Source of the DNA: Thermoplasmata archaeon
Lineage (GTDB): Archaea; Thermoplasmatota; Thermoplasmata; Lutacidiplasmatales; UBA184
Reading direction: 5' to 3'
DNA length: 64,000 bases
NCBI GenBank assembly: GCA_028864975.1
Contig: JAGWLG010000004.1
Span: forward strand, 1 to 64,000
The position numbers and the translations under genes were made by a program. Shown here one piece after another: positions 17,300 through 26,176 of this stretch. Position 1 is the first letter of the stretch, and the number at the start of each line of letters is the position of its first letter. Below the pieces are notes generated by a model. The model made no database searches. It was not told the DNA's origin and saw only the letters and a program-made list of their open reading frames with translations.

Positions 17300-18010
17300 T
17301 TGTCCCTCACGGGTTTCGTCGCCGCCATCATCATCCGTGCGCTCGTCGCCTCGGGCCCGGCGGGGCTCGGGGCCCTCTTCGCGCTCATGGCCGTGGAGAG
17401 CTTCGGCATCCCTCCCCTCCCAAGCGAGGTCATCCTGCCGGTGGCCGGGATCATCCTGGCGGGGGGGTCCGCAGGCTCGACCATCGAGGGGGTCTCGATC
17501 CCGGGCGACCCGTGGTTCACCTGGCCCACCGTGATGGTGGCCGCCGTGGGGGGCGGGCTCACGGGGGCGATCATCGGCTATGAGCTCGGACGGGTCCTGG
17601 GCCTTCCGTTCGTCCACCGGATCGGACGACGGTTCGGGCTCGAGGAGAAGGACCTCCAACGGGCGCAGGCCTTCTTCGACCGAAGGGGCCCGATCACCGT
17701 GCTCGTCGCTCGCCTCGTCCCTCTGGTCCGGGCCTACATCTCCTACCCCGCGGGCGCGGCCAAGATGAACCGTCCCAAGTTCGCGGTCTACACCGCGATC
17801 GGCGCGACGCCGTTCACCTACGTCCTGGTCTATCTCGGCGTCGTGCTGGGCACGCACCTTCGAGCGCTCCAGCTCTTCTTCCAGGCGCTCGACATCTTGG
17901 TCGGCGTCGGCCTCGTGGCGTTCCTCGTCTATGCCGTTCTGCGGCTCCGCAAGCGCCGGCAGAGGACGGAACAGGAGACCAAAGGAACCTCGGCCTCCCC
18001 CGAGGGCTGA
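17300..18010 (+). CDS. DedA family membrane protein
   Basis: ALMAVESFGIPPLPSEVILPVAG...GGGLTGAIIGYELGRVLG...FFDRRGPITVLVARLVPLVRAYISYPAGAAKMNRPKFAVYTAIGATPFTYVLVYLG. Confidence 0.9.
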   Translation: MSLTGFVAAIIIRALVASGPAGLGALFALMAVESFGIPPLPSEVILPVAGIILAGGSAGSTIEGVSIPGDPWFTWPTVMVAAVGGGLTGAIIGYELGRVLGLPFVHRIGRRFGLEEKDLQRAQAFFDRRGPITVLVARLVPLVRAYISYPAGAAKMNRPKFAVYTAIGATPFTYVLVYLGVVLGTHLRALQLFFQALDILVGVGLVAFLVYAVLRLRKRRQRTEQETKGTSASPEG

Positions 18011-18194
18011 GACCGACCTGGCGCCCAACTCGCTTCCGGTGCGGGCACCGGTGGCGGGCAATGGAGCTTTGGCGTCCGCCGCCCCTGGTCGGCAGGATGC
18101 TCCCGCGGCCCCTCCCTCTCCTCAGGGAGGGGCGATCGACCTCCCCACGGGGATTCAGGGAAGAGCCGGGTCCCTGTCCGCACAGGGAAGGGCC

Positions 18195-19415
18195 TCACAT
18201 CTCGCGAAGGGCTTCGACTGCCTCGAGACGGGAGGCCTGGTAGGCGGGAAGCAGGGAGAAGAGGAACCCCACGAACCAGAGCACGAGCAGGAGCTCGACA
18301 AAATAGAGCCCCAGGTCGACCGGGTTCGTCACCAGGGCGGAGTAGAAGCCGGACCCGTTCGTCTTGAGGAACCGGACGACCAGCGTCCCCAATCCCACGC
18401 CCAGGCCGATCCCCACGACGCTCATGGTCCCCGCTTCGAGCAGGAACTGCAGCATCACGTCCGTGCGCTCGGCCCCCAGCGCGCGCAGGACGCCGATCTC
18501 CCGACGACGGTCCTTCACGGCCATGGTCATCACGACGAAGATGCTGAAGGCCGAGAGGACCAGGAGGGTCATCTCGACGAGCTGGATGATCGTCTGGAAC
18601 TGGCCGATCTGCTGGAGGACGAACTGGACCTCCGACTGCTGGTTCGAGACGGTGAAGTCCTGGGTATCGTTGTGCCGGGCGTAGATGAGGTTCGTGATCG
18701 CGTCGCTCGCGGACTGCACATGGGAGGAGGAGTCCGCCGAAGCGAAGATGTAGGTCAGCGTCGGGGCGCCCGTCAAGTTCACCAGGGTCGAGACCGGGAT
18801 GAGCGCCGCCAGGTCGAAGTTGATCCCCGCGACGGTGCCCTTGTGGCCCAAGAGCCCCTCGACGACGAGCGTGACCTGGATCGGACGCGAGTTCCCGCCG
18901 GGGAGCACGTTGATCACCGTGACCGGCAGGGACTGGCCGACGGAGAGGGAATGGTTGTTCCAAAGGTCGTAGCCGACCACGAGCGGGATCGGGTCGTTCA
19001 TCGAAGCGGGGGCCGAGAGGTCGACCGAGCCCTGGGCCACTTGGAAGTTGAAGATGGAGGTGAGCGCGCTCGTCGACCCCGTGAGGGTCACGGCCGAACT
19101 GCCCCGGGGCCAGCTGTTGAACTCTCCCAGTGCCCAAAGGATGGGGGTCACGGCCGTGAGGTGGGGCACGTCGGCTTGGATCGCGTTCGCGTCCGCCACG
19201 GTCAGCGGCCGGTAGTAGGCCGCGTTGGGGGTCACATCGATCCAGTTCACCGCGAGGTTGTTCACCTCGGAGAGGAAGCTCTCCTCGTTCCCCACCACGG
19301 CGCTCGTGAGCAAGAGCGTCACCGTGACCGCGGCGGTGTAGGTGGCGATGACGAAGGCGGTCCGCCCCTTCTGGCGGAGCATGTAGCGGATGGCGAGCGC
19401 GCCCCGCGAGGTCAT
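18195..19415 (-). CDS. ABC transporter permease (FtsX/MacB-like)
   Basis: AIRYMLRQKGRTAFVIATYTAAVTVTLLLTS...LLVLSAFSIFVVMTMAVKDRRREIGVLRALGAERTDVMLQFLLEAG. Confidence 0.88.
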   Translation of the reverse strand: MTSRGALAIRYMLRQKGRTAFVIATYTAAVTVTLLLTSAVVGNEESFLSEVNNLAVNWIDVTPNAAYYRPLTVADANAIQADVPHLTAVTPILWALGEFNSWPRGSSAVTLTGSTSALTSIFNFQVAQGSVDLSAPASMNDPIPLVVGYDLWNNHSLSVGQSLPVTVINVLPGGNSRPIQVTLVVEGLLGHKGTVAGINFDLAALIPVSTLVNLTGAPTLTYIFASADSSSHVQSASDAITNLIYARHNDTQDFTVSNQQSEVQFVLQQIGQFQTIIQLVEMTLLVLSAFSIFVVMTMAVKDRRREIGVLRALGAERTDVMLQFLLEAGTMSVVGIGLGVGLGTLVVRFLKTNGSGFYSALVTNPVDLGLYFVELLLVLWFVGFLFSLLPAYQASRLEAVEALREM

Positions 19416-20161
19416 CCGCTCCCCTCCTGCCCTGAGGGGTGGGGCGGCCGTTCCTCGCGGACGATCCTTCCGTCGCCGACCCGGACGACCCTCTGGGCGT
19501 GCTCCGCCACCTCGGGATTGTGGGTCACGAGGACGATGGTCGCGCCTTCGCGAGAGAGCTGGTCGAAGATCCGCATGACCGCGCTCGAGTTCACGGTGTC
19601 GAGGTTCCCCGTGGGCTCGTCGCCCAGGAGCAGCGACGGAGCGTTGGCGAGAGCTCGCGCGATGGCGACCCTCTGCGCCTCTCCCCCGGAGATCTGGGTG
19701 GGGTGGCGGTCCAGCAGCGCGGCAGGGAGACGCACCCGGCGGATCAGCTGTTCTGGCGTGGGGAGGTGCTTGCCCTCACGGCGTCGGAGGTAGACCTGCG
19801 GGAGCTCGAGGTTCTCCCGTACGGTCAGGTCACGCAGCAGGTGGAACTGCTGGAAGACGAACCCGATCCTTTCGCTGCGCAGCCGCGTGCGTTCCGAGTC
19901 GCTCTGCCGGGGGACGGGCACGCCGTCGATCTCCACCTCCCCTTCCGTCGGGACGTCCATGCACCCCAGGATGTGCAGGAGCGTCGACTTTCCGCTCCCC
20001 GAGGGCCCCATGATCGCGACGAACTCTCCGCTGCGGACCGTGAGGTCCACGCCTCGGAGCGCGTGGACCTCGGAGGCGCCCTCGCCGTAGGTCTTGGCGA
20101 CCCCCCGCAGGAAGGCCACCGGGGCCTCGCGTGTGGTGGTCGTCGCGGAAGGAGCGCTCAT
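19412..20161 (-). CDS. ABC transporter ATP-binding protein (LolD/MacB-like)
   Basis: GPSGSGKSTLLHILG, QFHLLRDLTVRENLELP, ISGGEAQRVAIARALANAPSLLLGDEPTGNLD. Confidence 0.95.
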   Translation of the reverse strand: MSAPSATTTTREAPVAFLRGVAKTYGEGASEVHALRGVDLTVRSGEFVAIMGPSGSGKSTLLHILGCMDVPTEGEVEIDGVPVPRQSDSERTRLRSERIGFVFQQFHLLRDLTVRENLELPQVYLRRREGKHLPTPEQLIRRVRLPAALLDRHPTQISGGEAQRVAIARALANAPSLLLGDEPTGNLDTVNSSAVMRIFDQLSREGATIVLVTHNPEVAEHAQRVVRVGDGRIVREERPPHPSGQEGSG

Positions 20162-21543
20162 GCGGAGGGGGAAGGAACCGATGGCGCAGAAGAGGGGTTC
20201 GGGGAAGAAGAAGGACGCGGCGCGGTCCTAGGGGTCGGAGCCGCAGGGAGGGAAGCCCCCGCCCCATCTCCGCGCGAGAGAAGGAGGCCCGTGTGGTCTC
20301 CGACGAACTCGCCATCCTCGACGATCTGGCGGCCCCGAAGATAGTGTGCCCGCGGGAAGATGCCCTCTCGGCCCTCGAAGGCGGTCCACCCGCAAGGGGC
20401 GTGCAGGTCCCTGGCCCGGATTCTCGTCTTGTCGCGGAAGTCCACGACCAGGAAGTTCGCTTCCATCCCCGCCGCCAAGTGTCCTCTCGGGAGACCCAGG
20501 AAGAGGGCGGGGCGGCGGGCCGCGGCGGCGACGAGTGTCGGGAGCGCGAGGTCCCCCGAACGCACCTTCTCCAGCAGAAGGGGAAGCATCGTCTCGACCC
20601 CCGGCATGCCCGAGGGAGCCTCGGGGAACGGCCGCTCCTTCTCGGAGAGCGCGTGGGGAGCGTGGTCGCTGGCGAGCATCGTCACCCGACCGGTCTTGAA
20701 CGATCCGAAAAGCGCGTCGCGTTCGGCGACCGAGCGGAGCGGGGGATTGACCTTCCAACGCGCGTCCTGATGGGCCGTCGCCGCCAGCAGGAGGTGCTGG
20801 GGGGTCGCTTCGACGCTCCACCCTGCCCCCCGGGCGAGCTCGACCGCCTCGACGGTCGTGGCATGGGCAAGGTGCAGGCGCAGCCCCTCGGCGAGAGGCA
20901 GGAGCGAGCGGACCGCGGAAATCTCGCTCCGCGCGGGGCGCTTCGCTGCCCACCCCTCGGGGTCCACGGCGTAGAGGCCTTCCTGGAACAGACGGGGGTC
21001 TTCGGCGTGGACGTGGACGGGCGCTCCGGTCCGCGCCACCCGCTCGAGGAGCGGACGAAGGTCCGTGCCGGGGGGAGCCGCAAGGTCCCCCGTCGTGGGC
21101 GCCATGTAGAGCTTGAACCCCGCCCCCTGCGCCGCCAGCTCCTCCACTCGGGTCTCCGTGCGCAAGGCCGCCAGGAGGAGCCCGTCGACCTCCGCCTTCG
21201 CCCGGAACCGGTCTCCCTTCTCCTCGAGCCGCTCGACGCTCGTCGTGGGCGGGTCGGTGTTCGGCATGTCGACCACCGCGCCCACCCCTCCCAGAGCCGC
21301 CTGGACCGTGCCGCTCTGGAAGTCCTCGACGCTCCCCGGTGGAGAAGGGTCGCGGAAGTGGACGTGAAGGTCGATCGCCGAGGGCAAGAGCAGGGCCTCC
21401 CCCAGGTCCACCCGGCGCCCACCGCGGACGCTGGGGGCTACCTTGAGGATCCTTCCCTCTTCGCTCACGCCCAGTTCGGCGGGGATGATGCGGCCCCGGT
21501 AGAGGATGCGCCCTGCAAAGACGGTCCGTGGTTCGACCTCCAC
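20158..21543 (-). CDS. pyrC: Dihydroorotase
   Basis: GTG start; LLLPSAIDLHVHFRDPSPPGSVEDFQSGTVQAALGGVGAVVDMPNTDPPT...LHLAHATT...MLASDHAPHALSEKERPFPEAPSGMPGVETMLPL. Confidence 0.92.
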   Translation of the reverse strand: MEVEPRTVFAGRILYRGRIIPAELGVSEEGRILKVAPSVRGGRRVDLGEALLLPSAIDLHVHFRDPSPPGSVEDFQSGTVQAALGGVGAVVDMPNTDPPTTSVERLEEKGDRFRAKAEVDGLLLAALRTETRVEELAAQGAGFKLYMAPTTGDLAAPPGTDLRPLLERVARTGAPVHVHAEDPRLFQEGLYAVDPEGWAAKRPARSEISAVRSLLPLAEGLRLHLAHATTVEAVELARGAGWSVEATPQHLLLAATAHQDARWKVNPPLRSVAERDALFGSFKTGRVTMLASDHAPHALSEKERPFPEAPSGMPGVETMLPLLLEKVRSGDLALPTLVAAAARRPALFLGLPRGHLAAGMEANFLVVDFRDKTRIRARDLHAPCGWTAFEGREGIFPRAHYLRGRQIVEDGEFVGDHTGLLLSRGDGAGASLPAAPTPRTAPRPSSSPNPSSAPSVPSPSA

Positions 21544-21700
21544 GTGGACGTTCTGGCGCCCGTGCAGCTTGCTCCCGCGGGACCGCGCTGGCACGACCGG
21601 GCCAGCGTCGGGCGGGGAGATAAGCCCGCGCGCTGCGTAGGCCCAGGGTCGTCGCGGCGCGCGCCGACCATGTTTATGCCCGTCGGCGCTACCCTGGCCG

Positions 21701-22789
21701 ATGCCCTCCATCGCTCTGGGGTCGGAGGAGACCCTCGCCCGCCCGGCACCTTCGTCACCCGTGACGTACGCCCAGACCGGGGTCCGCCAGGACCTGGTCG
21801 CGCTCGCTTTGAGCAAGCTCCTCGAAGGAACCAAGGGGAGGATCCCGCCCGGAAGCGGGGAGCCCTTGAAGCTCCCGGGCCACTTCGCCGGGATCGTCCG
21901 GATCGGTCGCGAGAGCGTCGCCCTCACCACGGACAACGTGGGCACGAAACTCCTGCTCGCGCGGACCCTCGACCGATGGGAGGAGGTCGGGGAGGATGTC
22001 GTCGCGGTGAACGTGAACGACCTCTCGGCCGTGGGAGCTCGCCCCTCCGCCCTGGTGGACTACATCGCGGTGCAGTCGCCGGTCCCTTCGGTGTTCGAGG
22101 CGCTCGGACGGGGGATCGGACGGGGACTCAAGGAGGCGTGCTGCCACTTGGTCGGAGGGGAGACCTCCGTCGTCCCGGACCTCGTGAAGAGCCTCGACCT
22201 TTCTGGGACCGCCCTGGGGTTCTTTCCGAAGGGTCGCGCCCCGGTCACGGGGGAGAAGCTCCGACCGGGGGATGTGCTCCTGGGGCTCTCCTCCTCGGGC
22301 TTCCACGCCAACGGCTACACCCTGCTGCGGCGCCTCATCGAGGAGAACGCGATCGACATCACCCGCCCGCTCCCCGGCGACCCGATGCCCCTCGGAGAGC
22401 GTCTGCTCGCCCCCACGCGCATCTACACCCGACCCGTCGAAGCGCTCCTCGCGGCCCGCCTCCCGCTCGCCCTTGCCCACATCTCCGGCCGGGGGCTGCG
22501 CAACCTCATCCGCCTGAACCCCAAGGTCCAGTTCACCCTGGACGCGCTGCCTCCGCTCGAGGGGATCTTCCGTTGGGTCGCGGACCTTTCGCGACTGCCG
22601 ACGGAGGAGCTCTACCAGACGTTCAACATGGGCATCGGCTTCGTCCTTGCGGTCCGTCCGAACCATGTCGAGCGGTCCCTCTCCGTCCTACGACGCTCCG
22701 GGGGCAAGGACGCCCGCGTCATCGGCCGCGTCGAGAAGGGACGGGGCGTCTACCTGCCCAACGAGGGCGTACGGTACGACTCCTACTGA
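21701..22789 (+). CDS. purM: Phosphoribosylformylglycinamidine cyclo-ligase (AIR synthase)
   Basis: VALTTDNVGTKLLLA...EDVVAVNVNDLSAVGARPSALVDYIAV...HISGRGLRNLIRLNPKVQF...YQTFNMGIGFVLAV. Confidence 0.93.
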   Translation: MPSIALGSEETLARPAPSSPVTYAQTGVRQDLVALALSKLLEGTKGRIPPGSGEPLKLPGHFAGIVRIGRESVALTTDNVGTKLLLARTLDRWEEVGEDVVAVNVNDLSAVGARPSALVDYIAVQSPVPSVFEALGRGIGRGLKEACCHLVGGETSVVPDLVKSLDLSGTALGFFPKGRAPVTGEKLRPGDVLLGLSSSGFHANGYTLLRRLIEENAIDITRPLPGDPMPLGERLLAPTRIYTRPVEALLAARLPLALAHISGRGLRNLIRLNPKVQFTLDALPPLEGIFRWVADLSRLPTEELYQTFNMGIGFVLAVRPNHVERSLSVLRRSGGKDARVIGRVEKGRGVYLPNEGVRYDSY

Positions 22790-22849
22790 GCTCCAGGGGC
22801 CAGGGTCGCCGAGACGCCGCCGTCGGCCCCCCGAGGGGGCGGCCGTCCG

Positions 22850-23276
22850 CGCGTGCCCTCGCTGCGGTTGTCCGACGCTACGGCCCGGCCGCGCCTGGGA
22901 GGGCCCGGTCGTGTACGACCACGAGCCGCTCGGCACCGGAGGCTGCCCCGCCTGCGCTTTTCGCGGGGTACCGATCGAGTTCCGCGACGAATTCGAGTGG
23001 AGGGTGTTCGCGCGGGAGTGCCTTCTGACCTTCTGGGCCGAACTTCGGGAGCCCTCCACCTCTGGTCTGCCTCCTTCTTCGCGTCCGTGGCACGCGTGCG
23101 CCTCCTGCCTGTCGCCTTGGGTGGAGGGAAGGGCCGAAGCTCCGGGGGTCGTTCGCTGCCGGGTCTGTGGAATCGAGGGTTCGGCGCGACACTTCCTGTC
23201 GCGAGTTGCATGGACCGCCGAACTTAGGACGCGGAGGGAGAGGGGGCCCGAGGGGGATCGAGGCGAGGACTCATAG
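22850..23276 (+). CDS. Multi-CxxC zinc-binding protein (start uncertain)
   Basis: ACPRCGCPTLRPGRAWEGPVVYDHEPLGTGGCPACAF...HACASCLSPW...VRCRVCGIEGSARHF; four paired-cysteine motifs; open frame begins inside purM. Confidence 0.5.
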
Positions 23277-23298
23277 TCGGCGGTCTCTGACCACGACC

Positions 23299-24228
23299 AT
23301 GCCACCTCCCCGGGCGAACCTGCTCGCGGGCGCGGCGGGGGGCCTCGCGGCGTTCATCTGGGCGTCCTACTACATCCTCCTGGTCCTCCTCCCGAGAGTC
23401 CCCACCCCCACGGTCATCGTCGTCCCGTTCCTCGTCGCCGGCTCCGCCTTCTTGGTCGGACACCCTGGGCGCCTCCGTCGAGGGGCCGCGACACTCCTCC
23501 GGAGGCTGCCCACCCCCGCGGGGATCGCGCTGGGGCTCATCTTCCTCATCCTGCAGATCGACGTGGTCCTGGCGACGCGGCTCACGGGGGCGGTCGACGC
23601 GGCGCTGGTCACCCTCCTCGCTGACGTGGTCGCGACCCCGCTCCTCGTCTTCGCCCTTCTCCGCCAGGACGCGGACCGTTTCCGCTCGGTGGCGTTCTGG
23701 GGTGGGGTCGCGGTCGCCGCCCTGGGCGCGGTCGGCACCATTTTCGCGGGGGGGTCGGGCCGTCCGCTCACCTTGGCGGGGGCGGCCTCGCTCATTCCCC
23801 TTCCGTTCCTCGTGGCGGTCTTCTTCGTTTGGGTGAACGAGGAGTCCCGCTCCACTCCCGCGGGGGAGGTCCTGGGGGCCGCCGCCCTGCTGGCGGGCTT
23901 CGTGGGCCTCGCCGGGGGCGTCCTCCTCTTCGGCCCTGGGTGGACGAGCGCCCCCTTGGCACCGGCCCAATGGGCCGCGCTGCTGGCCATGGGCCTCTCC
24001 AGCTTCTACCTCGCACCCTGGGCCTACTTCTGGGCCGCCCAGCGAACCTCCATCCTGGTACCGGCGGTGCTCCAGGCCTTGATCCCGGTCTTCACGCTGG
24101 TGCTCGTGGCGGCGCTGATCGCTCCCGTACCTTGGATCGCATGGGTCGGGGTCCCCCTGGCCTTTGGCGGGAGCGCCGTCGCGGTGCTGGCGCCCGAGAG
24201 GGCCCAACACGCACATCCTTCCGGCTGA
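23299..24228 (+). CDS. EamA/DMT-superfamily transporter
   Basis: NLLAGAAGGLAAFIWASYYILLVLL...VDAALVTLLADVVATPLLVFALL...APWAYFWAAQRTSILVPAVLQALIPVFTLVLVAAL, ~10 TM. Confidence 0.82.
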   Translation: MPPPRANLLAGAAGGLAAFIWASYYILLVLLPRVPTPTVIVVPFLVAGSAFLVGHPGRLRRGAATLLRRLPTPAGIALGLIFLILQIDVVLATRLTGAVDAALVTLLADVVATPLLVFALLRQDADRFRSVAFWGGVAVAALGAVGTIFAGGSGRPLTLAGAASLIPLPFLVAVFFVWVNEESRSTPAGEVLGAAALLAGFVGLAGGVLLFGPGWTSAPLAPAQWAALLAMGLSSFYLAPWAYFWAAQRTSILVPAVLQALIPVFTLVLVAALIAPVPWIAWVGVPLAFGGSAVAVLAPERAQHAHPSG

Positions 24229-24341
24229 GGCGATCCGCTCCCGGGCACGGCGACCGGGTGACCGGTGCGCAGGCAAGCCGCTCAACATGGTCGAGGCGCG
24301 GCCTTCTCTTCCCAGCGCCCACGGGGCGCGAAGGTGGGAAC

Positions 24342-25292
24342 ATGGCCCTATCGGTCCTGGAGGACGAGATCACCAACGCCGTCGAACGGCTGAGCGAACA
24401 TGTCGTGAGCATCAACAGCCAGAGGATCCTGGCCCATCCCCGAAGAGGGATCGTCCCGATGGAGGGGAGCGGCTCGGGGGTCATCTTGGAGAAGGAGGGG
24501 CTCATCGTGACGAACCATCACGTCATTGACGGAGCGACGCATGTTCGCGTCACCCTCCATGACGGGCGGGAGTTCCAGGGGGAGGTGGTCGGCACCGACC
24601 CTCAGACCGACGTCGCGGTGCTCAAGGTCGACGCCGGGGTGTTGGGCCCCGCGACCTTGGGCGATTCCGAGAAGCTCAAGGTGGGACAGATCGTCCTTGC
24701 CATCGGGAACACGCTAGGGCTCCCCGGAGGTCCCACGGTCTCGACGGGGGTCGTGAGCGCCCTGGGCCGGCCAATGCCCTGGTCGCAGTTCATCTTCGAA
24801 GGACTCATCCAGACGGATGCCGCTATCAATCCGGGGAACAGCGGGGGCCCGCTCGCCGACCGACACGGGAACGTCATCGGGATCAACACCGCCATGGTCC
24901 CCTTCGCCCACGGGATCGGATTCTCCGTCCCGATCAACACCGTCCGCTGGGTGGCCGAGCAGATCACGAAGTACGGTCGCGTGATACGCCCCTTCCTGGG
25001 CATCGTGGGCGTGACCGTGACGCCGACGCTCGCCCGCGTCCACGACCTCAAGTCGGACCGAGGGATCCTCATCGTGGGGGTGGAGCCGCATACGGCGGCC
25101 TCCCGAGCTGGGATCCGGGCGGGCGATATCTTGACGCGGATCGGCGAGCGCAACGTGGACAGCATGAAGGACCTGCTCGAGGCCCTCTCGAAGAGCGGCA
25201 TCGGCTCGGACGCGCCGCTTGCCTACCGCCGAGGAAGGAACGAGCAGTGGACCCAGATCCGCCTCGAGGAGTCACCGGAAGAAGCACGTTGA
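24342..25292 (+). CDS. HtrA/DegP-like serine protease with PDZ domain
   Basis: GVILEKEGLIVTNHHVIDGATHVRV...DPQTDVAVLKV...IQTDAAINPGNSGGPLADRHGNVIGINTA; His/Asp/Ser triad; PDZ-like C-terminus. Confidence 0.93.
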   Translation: MALSVLEDEITNAVERLSEHVVSINSQRILAHPRRGIVPMEGSGSGVILEKEGLIVTNHHVIDGATHVRVTLHDGREFQGEVVGTDPQTDVAVLKVDAGVLGPATLGDSEKLKVGQIVLAIGNTLGLPGGPTVSTGVVSALGRPMPWSQFIFEGLIQTDAAINPGNSGGPLADRHGNVIGINTAMVPFAHGIGFSVPINTVRWVAEQITKYGRVIRPFLGIVGVTVTPTLARVHDLKSDRGILIVGVEPHTAASRAGIRAGDILTRIGERNVDSMKDLLEALSKSGIGSDAPLAYRRGRNEQWTQIRLEESPEEAR

Positions 25293-25343
25293 GCGTGGGT
25301 GGGGGTCGTGCGAGACGCGTGGCCCCCGCTCTTCCCTGCGTCC

Positions 25344-26165
25344 TCACTTCGATCCCGTCGCTAGCAGGCCCTCGCCGAAGAAGTTGAGGACCCGCCGCCA
25401 GGCGTCCTGCGCGGCCTCGGCGTTGTACATCGGTCGCGTGTCGTTGAAGAAGGCGTGCTGGGCCCCGGGATAGACGTGGGCCTCGAACCGAACGTGATGG
25501 GCCCTGGCAGCCCGCTCGAGCTCAGGGACGGTGTCCGTGATGCGATGGTCCTCTCCCCCGTAGAGGCCGAGGATGGGGCATCGGGCCTTCGCGACAAGCT
25601 CTTCGGAGGGCGAGTTGCCGTAGAAGATCACGCAAGCGGCGAGCTTCGGGTCGTGGCAGGCGAGCAGTGCGCTCATCCCCCCTCCGAAGCAGAACCCGAC
25701 GGAACCCACTCTCGTGGGGTCGACGTCCGCGCGGGAGCGGAGCCCGTCCGCCACCCCCACGAGGTCCCGAGCGAACCGAAGATGCTCCTCGGGATTCTGG
25801 ATGCGTCGCAGGGCCTCAAGGACGGCTCGCTCCTCCGTCGGGCGTTCCGCGATCCTCCTCTGGATGGCGGCGGGGTCCCGCTGTACCTCCGGCGGCAGCG
25901 ACCTCAAGAAGCCGAAGCCCGTGGCCACCGCGGCGGGCGTCAGCAGGCGCTCGATCTCCCCGGTGAACAGGTTGGGGGCAAGCGCCACCTAGCCCTCCCT
26001 CGCGAAACGCCGCGCGACGTCCTGGATGTGGGCGTCAGGTCCGAAGATCTCGTGGATCACGATGACGGCGGGGCAGCGCCCCCCGCCCCCGCCTTCCGGA
26101 AGGGCGAGGTAGGCCTCGAGCTCGCGTCCGTCTCCCGCCATCTTGAGCTTCTCGTTCCGCGCCAT
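25344..26165 (-). pseudogene. Dienelactone hydrolase family protein interrupted by one in-frame TAG (25989-25991)
   Basis: MARNEKLKMAGDGRELEAYLALPEG...VIVIHEIFGPDAHIQDVARRFAREG-TAG-VALAPNLFTGEIERLL...GSVGFCFGGG...GGEDHRITD...YPGAQHAFFND; same frame on both sides, catalytic Cys/Asp/His retained. Confidence 0.8.
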
Positions 26166-26176
26166 CGGTCTCCTCC

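Noticed and set aside
25989-25991. Genome-wide TAG recoding (pyrrolysine) to explain the interrupted hydrolase
   Set aside because: Several intact conserved genes in the window end with TAG and align properly, so general recoding is not supported.
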